From contig NC_088317.1 in the NCBI RefSeq assembly GCF_910592395.1, positions 5,270,001-5,334,000 of the forward strand: DNA of 64,000 nucleotides, in the 5' to 3' direction. The stretch is from Lineus longissimus (Eukaryota; Nemertea; Pilidiophora; Heteronemertea; Lineidae). The stretch's first letter is position 1. Every line of letters begins with the position of its first letter. The position numbers and the translations under genes were made by a program. Positions 1-11,761 of the stretch are shown here, piece by piece. The notes under the pieces were generated by a model. It saw only the letters and a list, made by a program, of their open reading frames with translations. It searched no databases and was not told the origin of the DNA.

Positions 1-1379
1 AAGTGAAAACAGATCATATCATATTCCTTGGCATAAATTAAAATAGGAGTGCGGGAACAAGGTTTTTTAGCAGGAGCAAAGCGAGAACATTTTGCGCCGT
101 CGTATTCCGATTTGACTGGTTAGTGGTGAAATCTGCTTTTAATTCTGCAAATTAACATATTTGTTTTACTAGTTCTAACGTTGTCTGAATTAAAGATGCT
201 TTCCCAATGCTTGACTGGTCTGGCAAGAGGCATTGCCAGGAAAACGTGACGTCATTTTGGCCATTCTTCTTACCGCACGCCCTCCCTCACCGTAAAACTT
301 CCTGACATGGTGTGAAGTGGGAGGGCGCACAATGGGAACCACACTGCCGCGATGTTAATAGTTTCTATTTATAGAATTCAGCGGCAGAGATTTTAAGCAT
401 GGAAAAAGTAGATTAACTCGGCTAATCTCAATGGATTTTACTCAGGAATGTTTTCAAGGCGAGAGAAACATCTGATTTAAGTCCTGCGCTTATTAGATTT
501 CATGTTCATGCCGAAGATTGGCCTAAAACGTGGACGAAAAGAGTGCATTATCGAGTGTTGGAGAGGTCACGTGATTGGACGAGAAACCTGAGCGAAAACA
601 ATACTGACTCCAGCTCACAGTCATAACAAAGTTTTCGTGCTTTTACAAGCGGTCAACATCAATGGCTATAATATACTCCTGCAGAATAGTAGAACTAATA
701 GAACTAATTTCCGAAGTTTCCAATAGTTTGAACACAAATCAGAACATCACCCATCAGCTGGACTCAGATCTGCATAAATTACGATAAATAATGAGGTCGT
801 CGCTTCAATTTCGCAAAGAAAGTTGACTCCGTTAGAAGGTTGTTTTGACCAAATTCCGTTGAACTCATCGTTATGAGGGCATTTGAACACATTCTCGTTG
901 ATCTTTTCCATAAACGTGTGAAGTTTCGTACCAAAATACATTTCCGTAAAGGCTTAAAAAAGAAAATTTGTCACTTACAAAATCATCGCTCCGGTAGAAA
1001 TAAAAAGGTCACCGCCATTTTCTTGATGATAGTAGGCTACTCCACTGGTAACCTCGGCGGGAAATTTAAAGTGGAATCATCCGGGGTCAAACAACAGTTT
1101 TGCTCACTACCGCCAACTGGTAATATAAATCGACACTAATCTATTTTATATCAAAACTTCTGTATCATGAAGACCTTTTCAACTTTATTTCAAGCTTTTA
1201 TCTGCTGGAATAGAGCGTCAAAAAAATGTTTTTTCAATTACGCATTTTGCCCCCTGGGGAGCTGAATTTGAGTCGAATCGCCCAAATTTTTTTCCGTTAG
1301 CAACATTTTCTGCCATGTTTATAAGTAAGACTAGATTTGAAGTGCCTCGGTTGTATGATTACAAAATGCCCAATTTTGT
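1..1379. other. Intergenic, no gene recognised
   Basis: AT-rich sequence with only short open frames that show no domain, no splice context and no recognisable family. The stretch around 1250-1379 resembles the interior of the Helitron-like elements described next, so the last part may belong to the element that ends at 1463. Confidence 0.5.
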
Positions 1380-1463
1380 CCACGGATGGATGGATGGATG
1401 GATGGACGGACACCACTCGAATAGCTATTTGACTAGCTCAGCTGACTTTGTCAGCTGAGCTAA
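1380..1463 (+). mobile_element. 3' end of a Helitron-like INE element (family I)
   Basis: A GGAT/GGAC microsatellite leads into CGGACACC, then a spacer with GAATAGCT, then the hairpin AGCTCAGCTGAC-TTTG-TCAGCTGAGCT followed by AA. The same order (tetranucleotide core, CGGACACC, GAATAGCT-like box, terminal hairpin, CTAA end) is seen at 5920-5993 and, on the minus strand, at 30474-30570. Microsatellite core plus 3' hairpin is the layout described for Helentron-associated INE elements. The 5' end of this copy is not seen. Confidence 0.6.
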
Positions 1464-2343
1464 AAATTCTGTCATAGCATCAGGATTAGCCTCTGCCCCT
1501 TTAGGGGTTCCACCTGGCCTCATCAGTTGCCTCGGGGTAGTCGCCCCCCTTCCACGTCCTATTGGAGTATCCATAATCACACTAATAGACCTACTTTCTA
1601 ACAGAACACACTTTCTGTCTCCAAAAATAAACCCTTCAGACTTGTGAACTCCCACAAAATAGGCCTGCAACCACAGCTCAGTGGACTTAACCTGACCAAA
1701 ATTTATTTATTGATCTTGCAATAATCTGCTCCCCACTGACACACTATACTACTATCAATGTATCTGTGACGACATGCCAGCGTATCGAACTCACTTCGGA
1801 AACTTAGGTCACCACGATTTCAGAACAGTGCATAATAATATCAACAAGAGGCCCAAGGGCCTGGCGCTCAGCTGAAATGGCTAGGTGAAGGCAAGGGCCA
1901 AGTGTGTGTCGGTACCGTTATTATGAGGCAACGTGAAGCTATAACGTCTAGCACGCAGAAGTGCTGGTGCGAAGACCTTCTTGCTATATCAGTGCATGCT
2001 GAAGTACTGAGTTGACGTCACCCTGCTATATGACGTAAAGTCATTTCTATTGCCGTTACAGTAGTGGGGTGTGTGATGACGTCAAGGAGTTGTGTGGTGA
2101 CGTCAAAGAGTGGAGTCCTTGTCTTCATGCAGCGTAGGTGGAACTACTAACATGCACATGGACACAAGGTACATAATTATTACAGTGTATTTTGTGAGGT
2201 GGGGCCTGGTGCTTTACAATGGTCAAATGAACCGACTGTTGTCTGGACATTGATGAAGTGGATGCAGCCAAATGTTTGGGACGGTCTTTTTTGTATGTGA
2301 AGAAAAGAAGATAAAGAGTTGGTTAACAAAATGAACTTTATTG

Positions 2344-2430
2344 GTGTGACAGATATTTGATGCCTTTCGGCAGATATTTGAAGCGCCTTGCGGCAGATAT
2401 TTGTTGCCTTGCGGCAGATATTTGATAACG
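2344..2430 (+). repeat. Short tandem repeat, GGCAGATATTTG unit
   Basis: Four copies of a 20-23 bp unit built around GGCAGATATTTG, with the spacer CCTTGC preceding the later copies. It lies in the about 780-bp part of the composite element that is missing from its second unit. It also creates several overlapping minus-strand open frames, which are repeat artefacts. Confidence 0.7.
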
Positions 2431-2828
2431 CTCTCCGGGAATGGAAAGCAGTAAAACGAGTAAGCACACCTTACTCTGAATGTGGGAACAGCAAGTGCTT
2501 TCCTGGACTTGAAATGTGCCAACGACTCCTCTTGCAATAACCAACAACAGTAAATCTGTAAAAAAAGAGAAGAGAAATTAACACTGACTGAATAAAAAAG
2601 GGTGACATAGACGGGGAAATGTACACCACCGGATACAGTCTGTGCTTGACCAGGCATCGGTCAGATGATATCCTGAACAAGGCATCTATGGAAGCAAATC
2701 CAGAAAGAGACTTAACCTTTGAAGGGCACACTTATTACTCAGTGAAAAGTCAGTCCTGTGGGCTGTTTTCCAATTCAAAATAAAAGTGTAACCTCTTTAA
2801 ATTAGTCTCACAGACTGAACCATAACAC

Positions 2829-3993
2829 TCAACAGCCAACCGTGCCCACATGATGTGAGCCGAGAGCTGGGCTTAAAGATGAGCGAGTGGTGTACTACAT
2901 TTTGAAAATTGTCTATCGTCTACGACATGTGACAGAACAGGATCTAGTGGACTTAATGATGAGGTACTATCAAATAAGGTGTCCATCAATTGAATCATGA
3001 GGGCCTGTTGGGTTATCCTCTTAGTCTTAGGCTATCGTTTTTGTCTTTTTTTACAGCCAACAGTACAACCATGCACAGCGCAGTGTACAGACAGTACAGG
3101 ATTGCAAACCAAAAACATGAGCATTGCTGCCTAACGAAACTGCAGTGGAATTCATACTACGATGTCATAATGTGACTTTCAAAATAATTTTTTTCACGGC
3201 CAATGACCAGACAGGGAGAAAACAAACGTAAATGGCGAGATTTGTTGCAAAATTGCCAACCACAACAACTCAGGGACCGTAGCCAAAATGGCCGACGGCG
3301 AATTCTCCGGTCGCTCGCGCAGTCCATAAACAAGCATCAATTTTACCAACTTTGGGTGCAAGCTTGGTCATCAAAGTTACAGAACTGTTAGAAATACATC
3401 TAAACAACATAAATATACAGTTAAAAGTGCATAAAAATCCCGTTTCAACCTCGGGGCGCTACCTTTTTTTCTCCGCCAGACTTCGGGCCCTACCAGTCGT
3501 TATTTAGTGCGACCGCCACCAGAGTGTTTATCAAGATCTTTCGCCGTTTTAATTGCGCGTTTTAGGCAGATCAATCAATTATTACATGCATGCATTATAT
3601 ATCACCGAAATGATAATTGCGTAGGCTATTTGAAACTAAGTTCAGATATTATTTTCGATCTTTGAACTGAATTAAGGCGAGTGATTCTTGACACCCGGTC
3701 GACAAATCAGGACTTGCAAAATTCACGTGAGATCGCTTGCATCATCGGCACGTTTGAAAGCCGAATTTCACAAATTCCACAAATATTTATCACATACTAT
3801 ATGTATCACCACAAAGGTAACTCTCTAGACTATTTGAAACCAAGTTCAGATACTTATTTTCACAAAAATTCGAAGCTATGCAAGCGATTTTTCAGTGGTA
3901 GAGATCGACGGAAACAAATTTCTCGCTCTAAAATGACATGAGACGAGCACCAACTTTCGCTAATTTGTGCACAAAATTTCCGCAATATTATAA
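2829..3993 (+). repeat. Internal duplication, unit A
   Basis: Nearly identical to 4197-5373 over its whole length (from the AACAGCCAACC start to the CGCAATATTATAAA end), with scattered substitutions and small indels. Followed directly by a second copy of the element's 5' end at 3994. Confidence 0.8.
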
Positions 3994-4196
3994 ACAAGAG
4001 GCCCAAGGGCCTGGCGCTCAGCTGAAATGGATAGGTGAAGGCAAGGGCCAAGTGTGTGTCGGTACCGTTATTATGAGGCAACGAGACGCTATAACGTCTA
4101 GCACGCAGAAGTGCTGGTGCGAAATACCTTCTTGCTATATCAGTGCATGCTGAAGTACTGAGTTGACGTCACCCTGCTATTATGACGTAAAGTCAT

Positions 4197-5373
4197 TCAA
4201 CAGCCAACCTTGCCCACATGATGTGAGCCGAGAGCTGGGCTTAAAGATGAGCGAGTGGTGTACTACATTTTGAAAATTGTCTATCGTCTACTACATATGA
4301 CAGAACAGGATCTAGTGGACTTAATGATGAGGTACTATCAAATAAGGTTTCCATCAAATGAATCATGAGGGCCTGTTGAGTTATCCTCTAAGCCTGTATC
4401 CTATGGGGCTAGGCTATCGTTTTGGTCTTTTTTACAGCCTACAGTACAGCCAAGCACAGCGCAGTGTACAGACAGTACAGGATTGCCAACCAAAAACATG
4501 AGCATTGCTGCCTAACGAAACTGCAGTGGAATTCATGCTACGATGTCATAATGTGACTTTCAAAATAATTGTTGTCACGGCCAATGACCAGACAGGGAGA
4601 AAACAAACGTAAATGGCGAGATTTGTTGCAAAATTGCCAACCACAACAACTCAGGGACCGTAGCCAAAATGGCCGACGGCGAATTCTCCGGTCGCTCGCG
4701 CAGTCCATAAACAAGCACCAATTTTACCAACTTTAGGTGCAAGCTTGGTCATCAAAGTTACAGAACTGAAATACATCTAAACAACATATATATACAGTTA
4801 AAAGTGCATAAAAATCCCGTTTCAACCTCCGGGCGCTACCTTTCTTTCTCCGCCAGACGCCGGGCCCTACCGGTCGTTATTTAGTGCGACCGCCACCAGA
4901 GTGTTTATCAAGATCTTTCGCCGTTTTAATTGCGCATTTTAGGCAGATTAATCAATTATTACATGCATGCATTATATATCACCGAAATGATAATTGCGTA
5001 GGCTATTTGAAACTAAGTTCAGATATTACTTTCGTTTTTGAATTGAATTTAGGTGAGTGATTTTTGACACCCGGTCGACATATCAGGACTTTCAAAATTC
5101 ACGCGAGATCGCTTGCATCATCGGCACGTTGAAAACCGAATTTCACAAATTCCACAAATATTTATCACATACCATATGTACCACCACAAAGGTAACTCTC
5201 TAGACTATTTGAAACCAAGTTCAGATACTTATTTTCACAAAAATTCGAAGCTATGCAAGCGATTTTTCAGTGGTAGGCCTAGAGATCGACGGAAACAAAT
5301 TTCTCGCTCTAAAATGACATGAGACGAGCACCAACTTTCGCTAATTTGTGCACAAAATTTCCGCAATATTATA
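4197..5373 (+). repeat. Internal duplication, unit B
   Basis: Partner of 2829-3993. It joins the element head (3994-4196) directly, whereas unit A is separated from its head (1844-2046) by about 780 bp. Its last bases run into an A tract where unit A runs into ACAAGAGG, which marks that junction as an element 5' boundary. Confidence 0.8.
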
Positions 5374-5993
5374 AAAAAACTATTGATAAATCTGAATTAT
5401 ATAGACTCTTTTCAGTACCTAAACAAATTTCAGGCACATGGTCATGTTGATTAAAAGAGTATCAACCGATTGAACATGAGAAAGTTCAATCACCTTCATT
5501 GAAGCAGCGACTATACTGCCATTTTTAAATGGTGGCATCTCTTCTATCCATCAGCCAATCAGCGGCACTGCTTGCAAAAAGTTGAGCCACCGCCAAATTT
5601 GAAATCACCAAAATTCAGTCAATGTGCCTGCAGCGCCAACTGGCGGTGAAAACTATATTAATTCCATTAAAAGTAAAAAATGAAAAAATATTTAAAAATA
5701 TTCAGCCACATTTGAAAACAATATTTGCTCTGTGGACCGAGGTTAAAAGGGAAAGAAATCTAAACGCGAAATGACCTCATTCTCTTAATACAGGTCGGAT
5801 CGCGCTGATTTTTCTTTTTTTGAGTTCACCTTGGGCAACTCCTAATTTAGCACCGTCAACGAAGTGGCTAGGCGTTCCCGATCAGAAATGTCCAATTTTG
5901 TCCACAGATGGGTCCCTAGATGGATGGATTGCAGGACGGACACCATTTGAACAGCTATTCTACTAGCTCCGCTGACTTTGTCAGCTGAGCTAA

Positions 5994-7205
5994 AAACAGT
6001 TCACCCTAACCGGCCTCCGTACAAAAACAAGCATGGGGTTGGTCAATACGAACGCACGTACAATTACAAACGCAGTTTTCGGCTCTATTTTTGCTGTCAC
6101 GAGTCTGCAACTAGCTTACACATCATGTACACATGCTAAATTACAGTAAGCAAGTTTCTATACACGTTGCTTCATTGTATTTGACGGCACAAACAGGACA
6201 AATCTAGCTATGGTCTCCCATTATGCTTACATGCATTGAATCAGAATACGCGGGTCGAGCGCGGCAACCGAGCGCGATGACACAACCATTCCTGCCTTCA
6301 AATTTTAATTTGGGTTCTTTTTAAGCCCCCCTCTTAGGAGGGGCTCTTAAGATACACGTGTGTGCGGGAGTATATAATGTAAATGAATGAAGAGAAATAA
6401 AGAGAGTAACTATATTGTATATCCAACAAACAATTTTTTTTGGTATTTTTCTGAATTAACTCCGTTGAGTTTACCGATTTCTCCGCGATCTTCCGGTGGT
6501 GGTTGCTATCCCATTGGTTGAAATTAAGTTAAATTAAATTTAAATCTTCATGGGAATCGCTACATCATATGCCTAAGAAATTGGCCAATTATATTAATAT
6601 TTTTATTAGAGAAATATCCGTCCTAAATAATGACAGAAAAGGGTGGTTTATTTCAATTTTGTGTCGACATGATCGAGGTCACGTGACATAAAAACAAAAC
6701 AATCGCACACACCCGTCCAAAAAAGGCACTTTAAGAAAAACAAATACGTTTTTCCAGCTTAAAACCACACTGACGACTAAGTTATATTGGTCTTCTGCCC
6801 AAATCTGAAGTATCAAATTGAATCACAAACTAGAACTAGCTCTATTTAGCAAAAGTTGCGTGAAAAATTCGGGTGAGCGACATACTGCACCCTAGCGGCC
6901 AATAATTAAACTACTTTCAGCCGTCTCCTCCGGTCTCGTTAGGGAGTTTTTCCCAAATGTACGCGATGATGACGTGCCCCATTAACAGGACGTAACATCT
7001 ATTTTAAAATGCGTTTCCAAAGTGAATGCATGAGGACAACCTATTTGTGTCGTATATCACTGGAAACGCCCGATTCCCGTGAATAAGGACAATCACAATG
7101 TATTACATTACCAAAACAAAAATGTGTCGGAAGGAACTATATGGATGGTCCCATCGCACCCCCCCCCTCCAGCAGTATGACACAGAAGGGCTAGTTGACT
7201 GTCCA
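5994..7205. other. Intergenic, no gene recognised
   Basis: No open frame with a recognisable product. At 6340-6430 there is a TATATAAT box followed about 25 bp later by AATAAAG, which is LTR-like, but no paired copy or target duplication was found. Confidence 0.4.
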
Positions 7206-7363
7206 CCGGGGGGGTTTGGGGGGAGCTTCCCCCCAACGCACTGGTAAAAACCTATGTCGACGGAGGGGGGTTTGGGGGGTGTCCCCCCCATTGTAACAGC
7301 TGTAGTTGTTAGAGCTTGCACTTAACATATGCTCGTAGGGGGGTTCGGGGGAGCTCCCCCGAC
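7206..7363. repeat. Three G-run hairpin repeats
   Basis: Three copies (about 7206-7237, 7262-7290, 7337-7363) of a unit with a run of 6-7 G, TTT or TTC, a run of 5-6 G, a short linker and a run of 5-6 C. Each can form a G/C hairpin, and the paired G tracts could also support a G-quadruplex. The spacers between copies are unlike each other. Overlapping minus-strand frames rich in Pro and Gly are by-products of the G/C runs. Confidence 0.7.
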
Positions 7364-8141
7364 CTAAAGGGGGGCTCACTAAGTCCTTGACTTTACATAT
7401 TAAATCCTATACGCTGTCACCACTGTAATGTCCTTTGATTTGCCTTCTTTGGTACTCGATATACATGATATAGTGAACTAATGAACTTGCAAATCGGCTT
7501 TAATGTTCAACTCGTGTCTCGTCTCGCTCGTCGACTACCATAACAACAACAATGCACCGTTTTCGCCCCGGCCGCAACACGGGCCGAAGACAGATTGGGG
7601 TGGCTCGGGACACCACACATGCAGACTAATGTACTAAGGCACTACAGACATATACGTGTAGAATCCATTTTTCCCGGACATTCTTTCCTCGGACACTTCA
7701 AACTACTACACCGGTGCATCTAAACTTCAAAGCCAAAATCTTACAAGGAGGAGACTTTAGGATTGACATTCACAGCCGGTAAGTCGGCATGAAATCTTCG
7801 TGGTTTGACGCAAATTGTGAAACAGCAGGAATAAGTTATAAAATTGTGGAATATATATACGTTCGTTTAGTATTGCAATATGAATACGTGTAGATCTACA
7901 ATCGATAAACATTTTCCAGTACAATATTTTTGGACACTTTCCCCATTTATTCGTACGTAAACTATATTATACGTACGTAAACTATATGTATATGAAAAAA
8001 AGCTTGAATGCATTTACGAAACAAGAGGTCAGAGAGATTGCGGAACGTGAAAGGGTGACTGGAAGGTGCTTAACGATGGTACTAAGAAGATCAAGATATA
8101 CCATCAGTTTGTACTAATATATTCTAACACTTCAAAATGTT

Positions 8142-8575
8142 AAAGGCCCTTTGCCAGATACGCCGGTACCACCCAGGGGCGGCAAAACAAACCATCTTTA
8201 CAATAGATCTTAACGGTAAAAGACGCCAGACAATAAAGAGTAGCAAATGCTTTTATCTAAGACTCCATGTACATTTACACTAGGCCTTTCGGTAAAAAAA
8301 CTGAAGTTGAAGCATTTGCTAGTCTTTATTCTATTACTTTATCTAATGTATCGTCGTATATACTGTTTATGTGATATTTTTATGTGCAATTTCTCCCCTG
8401 TGGAGGTTACAATAAATAATACTAAATAATAATAATAAAAATTCATATCACCCATTGGCTCGAGAGGCATTGTCTGGCGTCATTGACCTATTGTAAAGAT
8501 AGTTTGCTTTGCCTACCCTATAGGTGGTACCAGGTACTCTATAGGTGGTATCTGGCAAATGGCCTATTAGGCCGA
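8142..8575. mobile_element. MITE-like element with long imperfect inverted repeats
   Basis: The ends GGCCCTTTGCCAGATA (about 8149) and TATCTGGCAAATGGCC (about 8551) are inverted, and homology of the arms extends about 100 bp inward through GGTACCACC, CAAA(A)CAAAC and CCATCTTTACAATAG. No transposase frame. Only its left part survives in unit 2 (13763-13819), where the BEL/Pao LTR begins. Confidence 0.6.
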
Positions 8576-8903
8576 AACAGTGATACCAGTGACAACGGTG
8601 TTCAATCACTGTGACCCGTTTTGGTGGCAGCGGTAACCGTTAGGCAACCTTCCGTTGGTGCAAAATATAGAAGCCGTCAAGTGAGGGATTCTAGAACAAA
8701 AAATGATACCTCACAACAAGTGTGGATAACTTAGCACATGCCTGAATAAGGCTTTTCGCTGAGGGCCATAAATCCATACCGCAGATGCAAATGTACATTT
8801 AATTTCACTTCTATACCTGAATGCGAGCTTGTCGGTTTCATTGTTATAATGAAATGTCCGTAATGTTCTCAGAGTCTGATCCTTGATTTGTTTTTTTGTG
8901 ATA

Positions 8904-9565
8904 TCAGCAGTGCACCATGGGTTGCTTCTGGTCCATAAGTATGCCATCCACCTTCAGATATCTTTCGTCACAATTTGCTATTTGCTTTAGTGGCAGACGC
9001 CACAGCCCAGCAAAGGAAACGTTACGGCCATCCAAACTCAAACACAACTGAGGGGCGAGTTTGAATGGAGGGATTTCCAAATTCAGCTCGTGAGTTCGGC
9101 CATGCATTTCAATGTCATTCGAAAATGGTATATTCAGACGAGTGAACGACCATGTTGTCGTCAGAATATACCGACTTCCGGATGATTCAAAATGGCTGAG
9201 CGCCCGCATGGCATCTTTTATAGTTAGATGTTGCAAGCAATGCCTGTTGAGAATCAAGTCAAATGGCCCATCTTTAAAGTTCAAAGGCGATTTTACGATA
9301 TCGTGGACGAAAAAGTCTCTGTTTTTCATACCCTGAAACGTTTCCTGGTGAATCCGGATCAAATCGGGTACAATATCAACTCCGGAGAATGGATATCCGG
9401 TCTTAGTTGAAGAAATTTGGACATCCATGCCATGTCACCACAGGGGGCGTCTAAAATGCGGACGGTGTCTCTCCCTAATTTATTTTTTATCCTTTCCACG
9501 ATCACGTGTAACATTGCGATCATTCTTTGAGCGTTCTCCAAAGTGGATCCTGGGCCCGAGGCTTG
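8904..9565 (-). pseudogene. SAM-dependent methyltransferase, copy A (truncated, frameshifted)
   Basis: Minus strand. Two overlapping frames together match the class I SAM-methyltransferase fold: motif I ILDAPCGDMAW, a GVDIVPDLI post-I acidic motif, DLILNRHCLQHLT, and strand SGSRYILTTTW. The C terminus ends naturally in MVHC. Compared with copy B, one base is missing near 9386, which breaks the frame between RPDIH and GVDIV. Homology to copy C stops at 9565, so about 133 N-terminal residues (including the membrane anchor seen in copy C) are absent. The N-terminal cut is at the same base as in copy B, so truncation came before the unit duplicated. The substrate cannot be inferred. Confidence 0.75.
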
Positions 9566-9682
9566 ATAAAATCACAAAAATTTTTAGAGAATTTTATAGA
9601 TCCATGATAAAACCTGGACCGAACCACCTATACACATGTACCACAACACTTGTGATTCTCTGGTGATATTTTTTCTCCTCTA

Positions 9683-9865
9683 TTTGCCACTTTCCACAAG
9701 CAGAAATCATGTAGGACTTCCTGTCAGGTGACAGGTTGTGACCAATCGAAACGCCCGTATATGATTATGGCCGTGCTGTCTGTGCCGATGAAGCATGGTA
9801 GCTCTCTTCTAATTGGTCAATACCTGTCAGGAAGTCTCAAATTGCAGCTTGAGGAAAGTGGCGAA
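9683..9865. mobile_element. Small inverted-repeat MITE
   Basis: Inverted arms TTTGCCACTTTCC...ACTTCCTGTCAGGT on the left and ACCTGTCAGGAAGT...GAAAGTGGCGAA on the right, meeting near TGACCAAT/ATTGGTCA. It lies between the methyltransferase copy and the GPCR in both duplicated units (second copy about 24568-24750), so the insertion predates the duplication. Confidence 0.55.
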
Positions 9866-10227
9866 TGCCCATCGCTGCTACAAAATATACATATTAAGCT
9901 GATATGTGCACGTTGTAATTTATAAGCTCTCAAAAAAAACGCGAAACGGTGAAACTTGGCTGGAAGTTCTCCGATTACCAACACGGTTTATCGATGAGTG
10001 ATCATATCAACCAGTATATTATCAAAGTGAAGGAGGTGGTATCGGCAACATAACGTGCAACAGTCGTTCGCCATTTTGAGGACAATACGACATCGAACCG
10101 GATAATCGTAAAACGTGTAGCCGCTACATGATAAAACGACGTCGCCTCTCGTAAAATCATGAAATTTCGCCGTTCCTTCATGAGAATAATACGACGTCCA
10201 TTCTGATACTCTACCATTTTTGATAAA

Positions 10228-11313
10228 ATGGAGGCTAACACAACGGTTAGTTTGCTGCCGACACGGACCTATTCTTTATTAGAAGCTCTAAAACTCCTAG
10301 GATTAAGTTGTCTGACTGGCTACACGATACAGCCCATCTCAGATTTTCAAGACTACCTTATATTCATCCTTCAAGTCCCGATGATGCTCCTCATTACCCC
10401 CGTCGGCCTGGTTTGTAATGGTCTGGCTTTCCTTGTCATCGGCCGTCAGCGCCCGTTCACATCAACTAGTATTTTTCTCCGAGCTTTGGCTGTGGCCGAC
10501 AGCATCGTTCTGACAGCTGATATTTTTCGCTTAACCATACGTCGTTTGAACGATTACGTAATTTTGATGAGCTCATTTATGGAATTCTACCATCACGGAT
10601 ATGGGTATATCAAGGCATTGCGATCGTTTGGTAAGACAGCGTCCATCTACCTCACTGTATGCGTCGCGGTCGAGCGTTTCGTAGCTGTCTGCAGGCCGTT
10701 ACGGGCAAGCTCGATATGTACGAAAAGAAACGCTTACATCGCCGTCGGGTGTGTTTTCTTCGGTTCATTTCTGTACCGAATCCCCATCCCGTTTGGCTAC
10801 ACCGTTAAACTCTATATCAATTATTGTGAGTTAGGTAGGATGAGACCAAAATATCTTCATTCTGCGCTTTACAACAATCCAATATACTACATTGGTTATG
10901 TGCTTATCCTTGCAATTATCATAAAAGCAGTTATACCAATGCCAATTCTCTTGTCCATTACCGCCGCGGTATTAAGGTCTCTCAGAACACCAGGTAAGGA
11001 CGGAGCTAGGTTAAGACACACAAGCAATCGAAACGAAGGAACGAGTTCAGCCACAGCAAAAGTGATGGCAGTTGTGATATCATACATAATACTGGAAACG
11101 CTAGGCGCCATTTATGATTTGATGAGTATCGTCAGGCATGCCAACGACGGGTTAATTGACCCTGCGTTAAGAACTTATCTTTATCATATAAGCTATTCTC
11201 TAGCGGAATTTAATTGCTTCATCAATTTCTTCATGTATTGTGCTACTGGTCGACAGTTTAGGAAAGGTGTGAAGGAGCTGGTCTGCATATCCAAACCGAA
11301 AAGGCGAAACTGA
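10228..11313 (+). CDS. Rhodopsin-like GPCR, copy 1 (neuropeptide/FMRFamide-receptor type)
   Basis: Intact single exon, 361 residues, with seven hydrophobic segments. TM1 holds Asn64 in GLVCNGLAFLVIG; TM2 has LAVAD (87-91); TM3 ends in ERF (149-151) in place of DRY; TM7 has NFFMY (333-337) in place of NPxxY, followed by CATGRQFRKG as helix 8. ERF with an NFFxY TM7 is typical of invertebrate FMRFamide-receptor-like class A GPCRs, and peptide ligands are likely by family, not shown here. Taking Arg150 as 3.50, residue 3.25 is Tyr125, so the usual TM3 cysteine is missing although the second extracellular loop keeps a Cys. An N-glycosylation sequon (NTT) sits at residues 4-6. The start ATG is the first in frame and is conserved in copy 2. 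The ligand is unknown. Confidence 0.88.
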   Translation: MEANTTVSLLPTRTYSLLEALKLLGLSCLTGYTIQPISDFQDYLIFILQVPMMLLITPVGLVCNGLAFLVIGRQRPFTSTSIFLRALAVADSIVLTADIFRLTIRRLNDYVILMSSFMEFYHHGYGYIKALRSFGKTASIYLTVCVAVERFVAVCRPLRASSICTKRNAYIAVGCVFFGSFLYRIPIPFGYTVKLYINYCELGRMRPKYLHSALYNNPIYYIGYVLILAIIIKAVIPMPILLSITAAVLRSLRTPGKDGARLRHTSNRNEGTSSATAKVMAVVISYIILETLGAIYDLMSIVRHANDGLIDPALRTYLYHISYSLAEFNCFINFFMYCATGRQFRKGVKELVCISKPKRRN

Positions 11314-11449
11314 TGTCCTGCCGCATGAGCCTAACTATTCTGTCGATGCCATGGCTTAAAAGATCCAGTCCCATGACAAAGACTTTGATTCAGTTCCTCC
11401 ATTTCATATCAAGTTTCGTAAAACAAGCTGTACTCAATTTCTGTACTCA

Positions 11450-11612
11450 ATTTCTTATTGTGAGTTAGGTAGGATACGACCCACATATGCTTATTCTGAA
11501 CTTTACTTCAATCCAATAAATACTACATTGGTTATGTGCTTATCCTTGCAATTATCATCAAAGCATTTATACCAATGCCATTTCTCGTGTACATTAACTC
11601 AGCGGTGACGAT
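11450..11612 (+). pseudogene. GPCR internal fragment (loop 2 to TM5)
   Basis: Repeats the part of the upstream GPCR that encodes YCELGRMRPKY through TM5 (ATTGTGAGTTAGGTAGGAT ... CTCGTGTACATTA), with indels and no start. It is a partial local duplicate about 140 bp downstream of the intact gene, and is also present after copy 2. Confidence 0.8.
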
Positions 11613-11702
11613 GATATGTGGAAAAGGGTTAAAACGGCAACGGTAAAAAACCCGCAAAAAGACAACATGAGAAGAAGGCAACATGAGGATAAAAGAAGTA
11701 CA

Positions 11703-11749
11703 ACCGAAGTTTAAACCATTTTACTGCATAAAATGGTTTAAACTTCGGT
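11703..11749. repeat. Perfect 21-bp-arm hairpin
   Basis: ACCGAAGTTTAAACC... and its exact reverse complement (21 bp each) flank the 5-bp loop CTGCA. It is identical in unit 2 at 26586-26632. Confidence 0.85.
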
Positions 11750-11761
11750 TTCGTCGTGACT

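Larger units (their letters stand above)
1844..5993 (+). mobile_element. Composite Helitron-like INE element (family I)
   Basis: The element starts ACAAGAGGCCCAAGGGCC with subterminal GCTCAGCTGA, and ends with GGAC microsatellite DNA and the hairpin ending CAGCTGAGCTAA. The subterminal motifs at the two ends are inverted copies. A second 5' end identical in layout occurs inside at 3994, and about 1.17 kb is repeated (2829-3993 and 4197-5373), so this is a tandem duplication in which one unit carries about 780 bp that the other lacks. No transposase or Rep/helicase frame is visible, so it is non-autonomous. Assignment to Helitron-like elements rests on structure only. Confidence 0.55.

Noticed and set aside
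6340-6430. Possible solo LTR (TATATAAT then AATAAAG)
   Set aside because: No second copy, no TG...CA boundaries and no target duplication could be found.
7103-7379. Pro/Gly-rich minus-strand frames
   Set aside because: They are translations of the G/C-run repeats.
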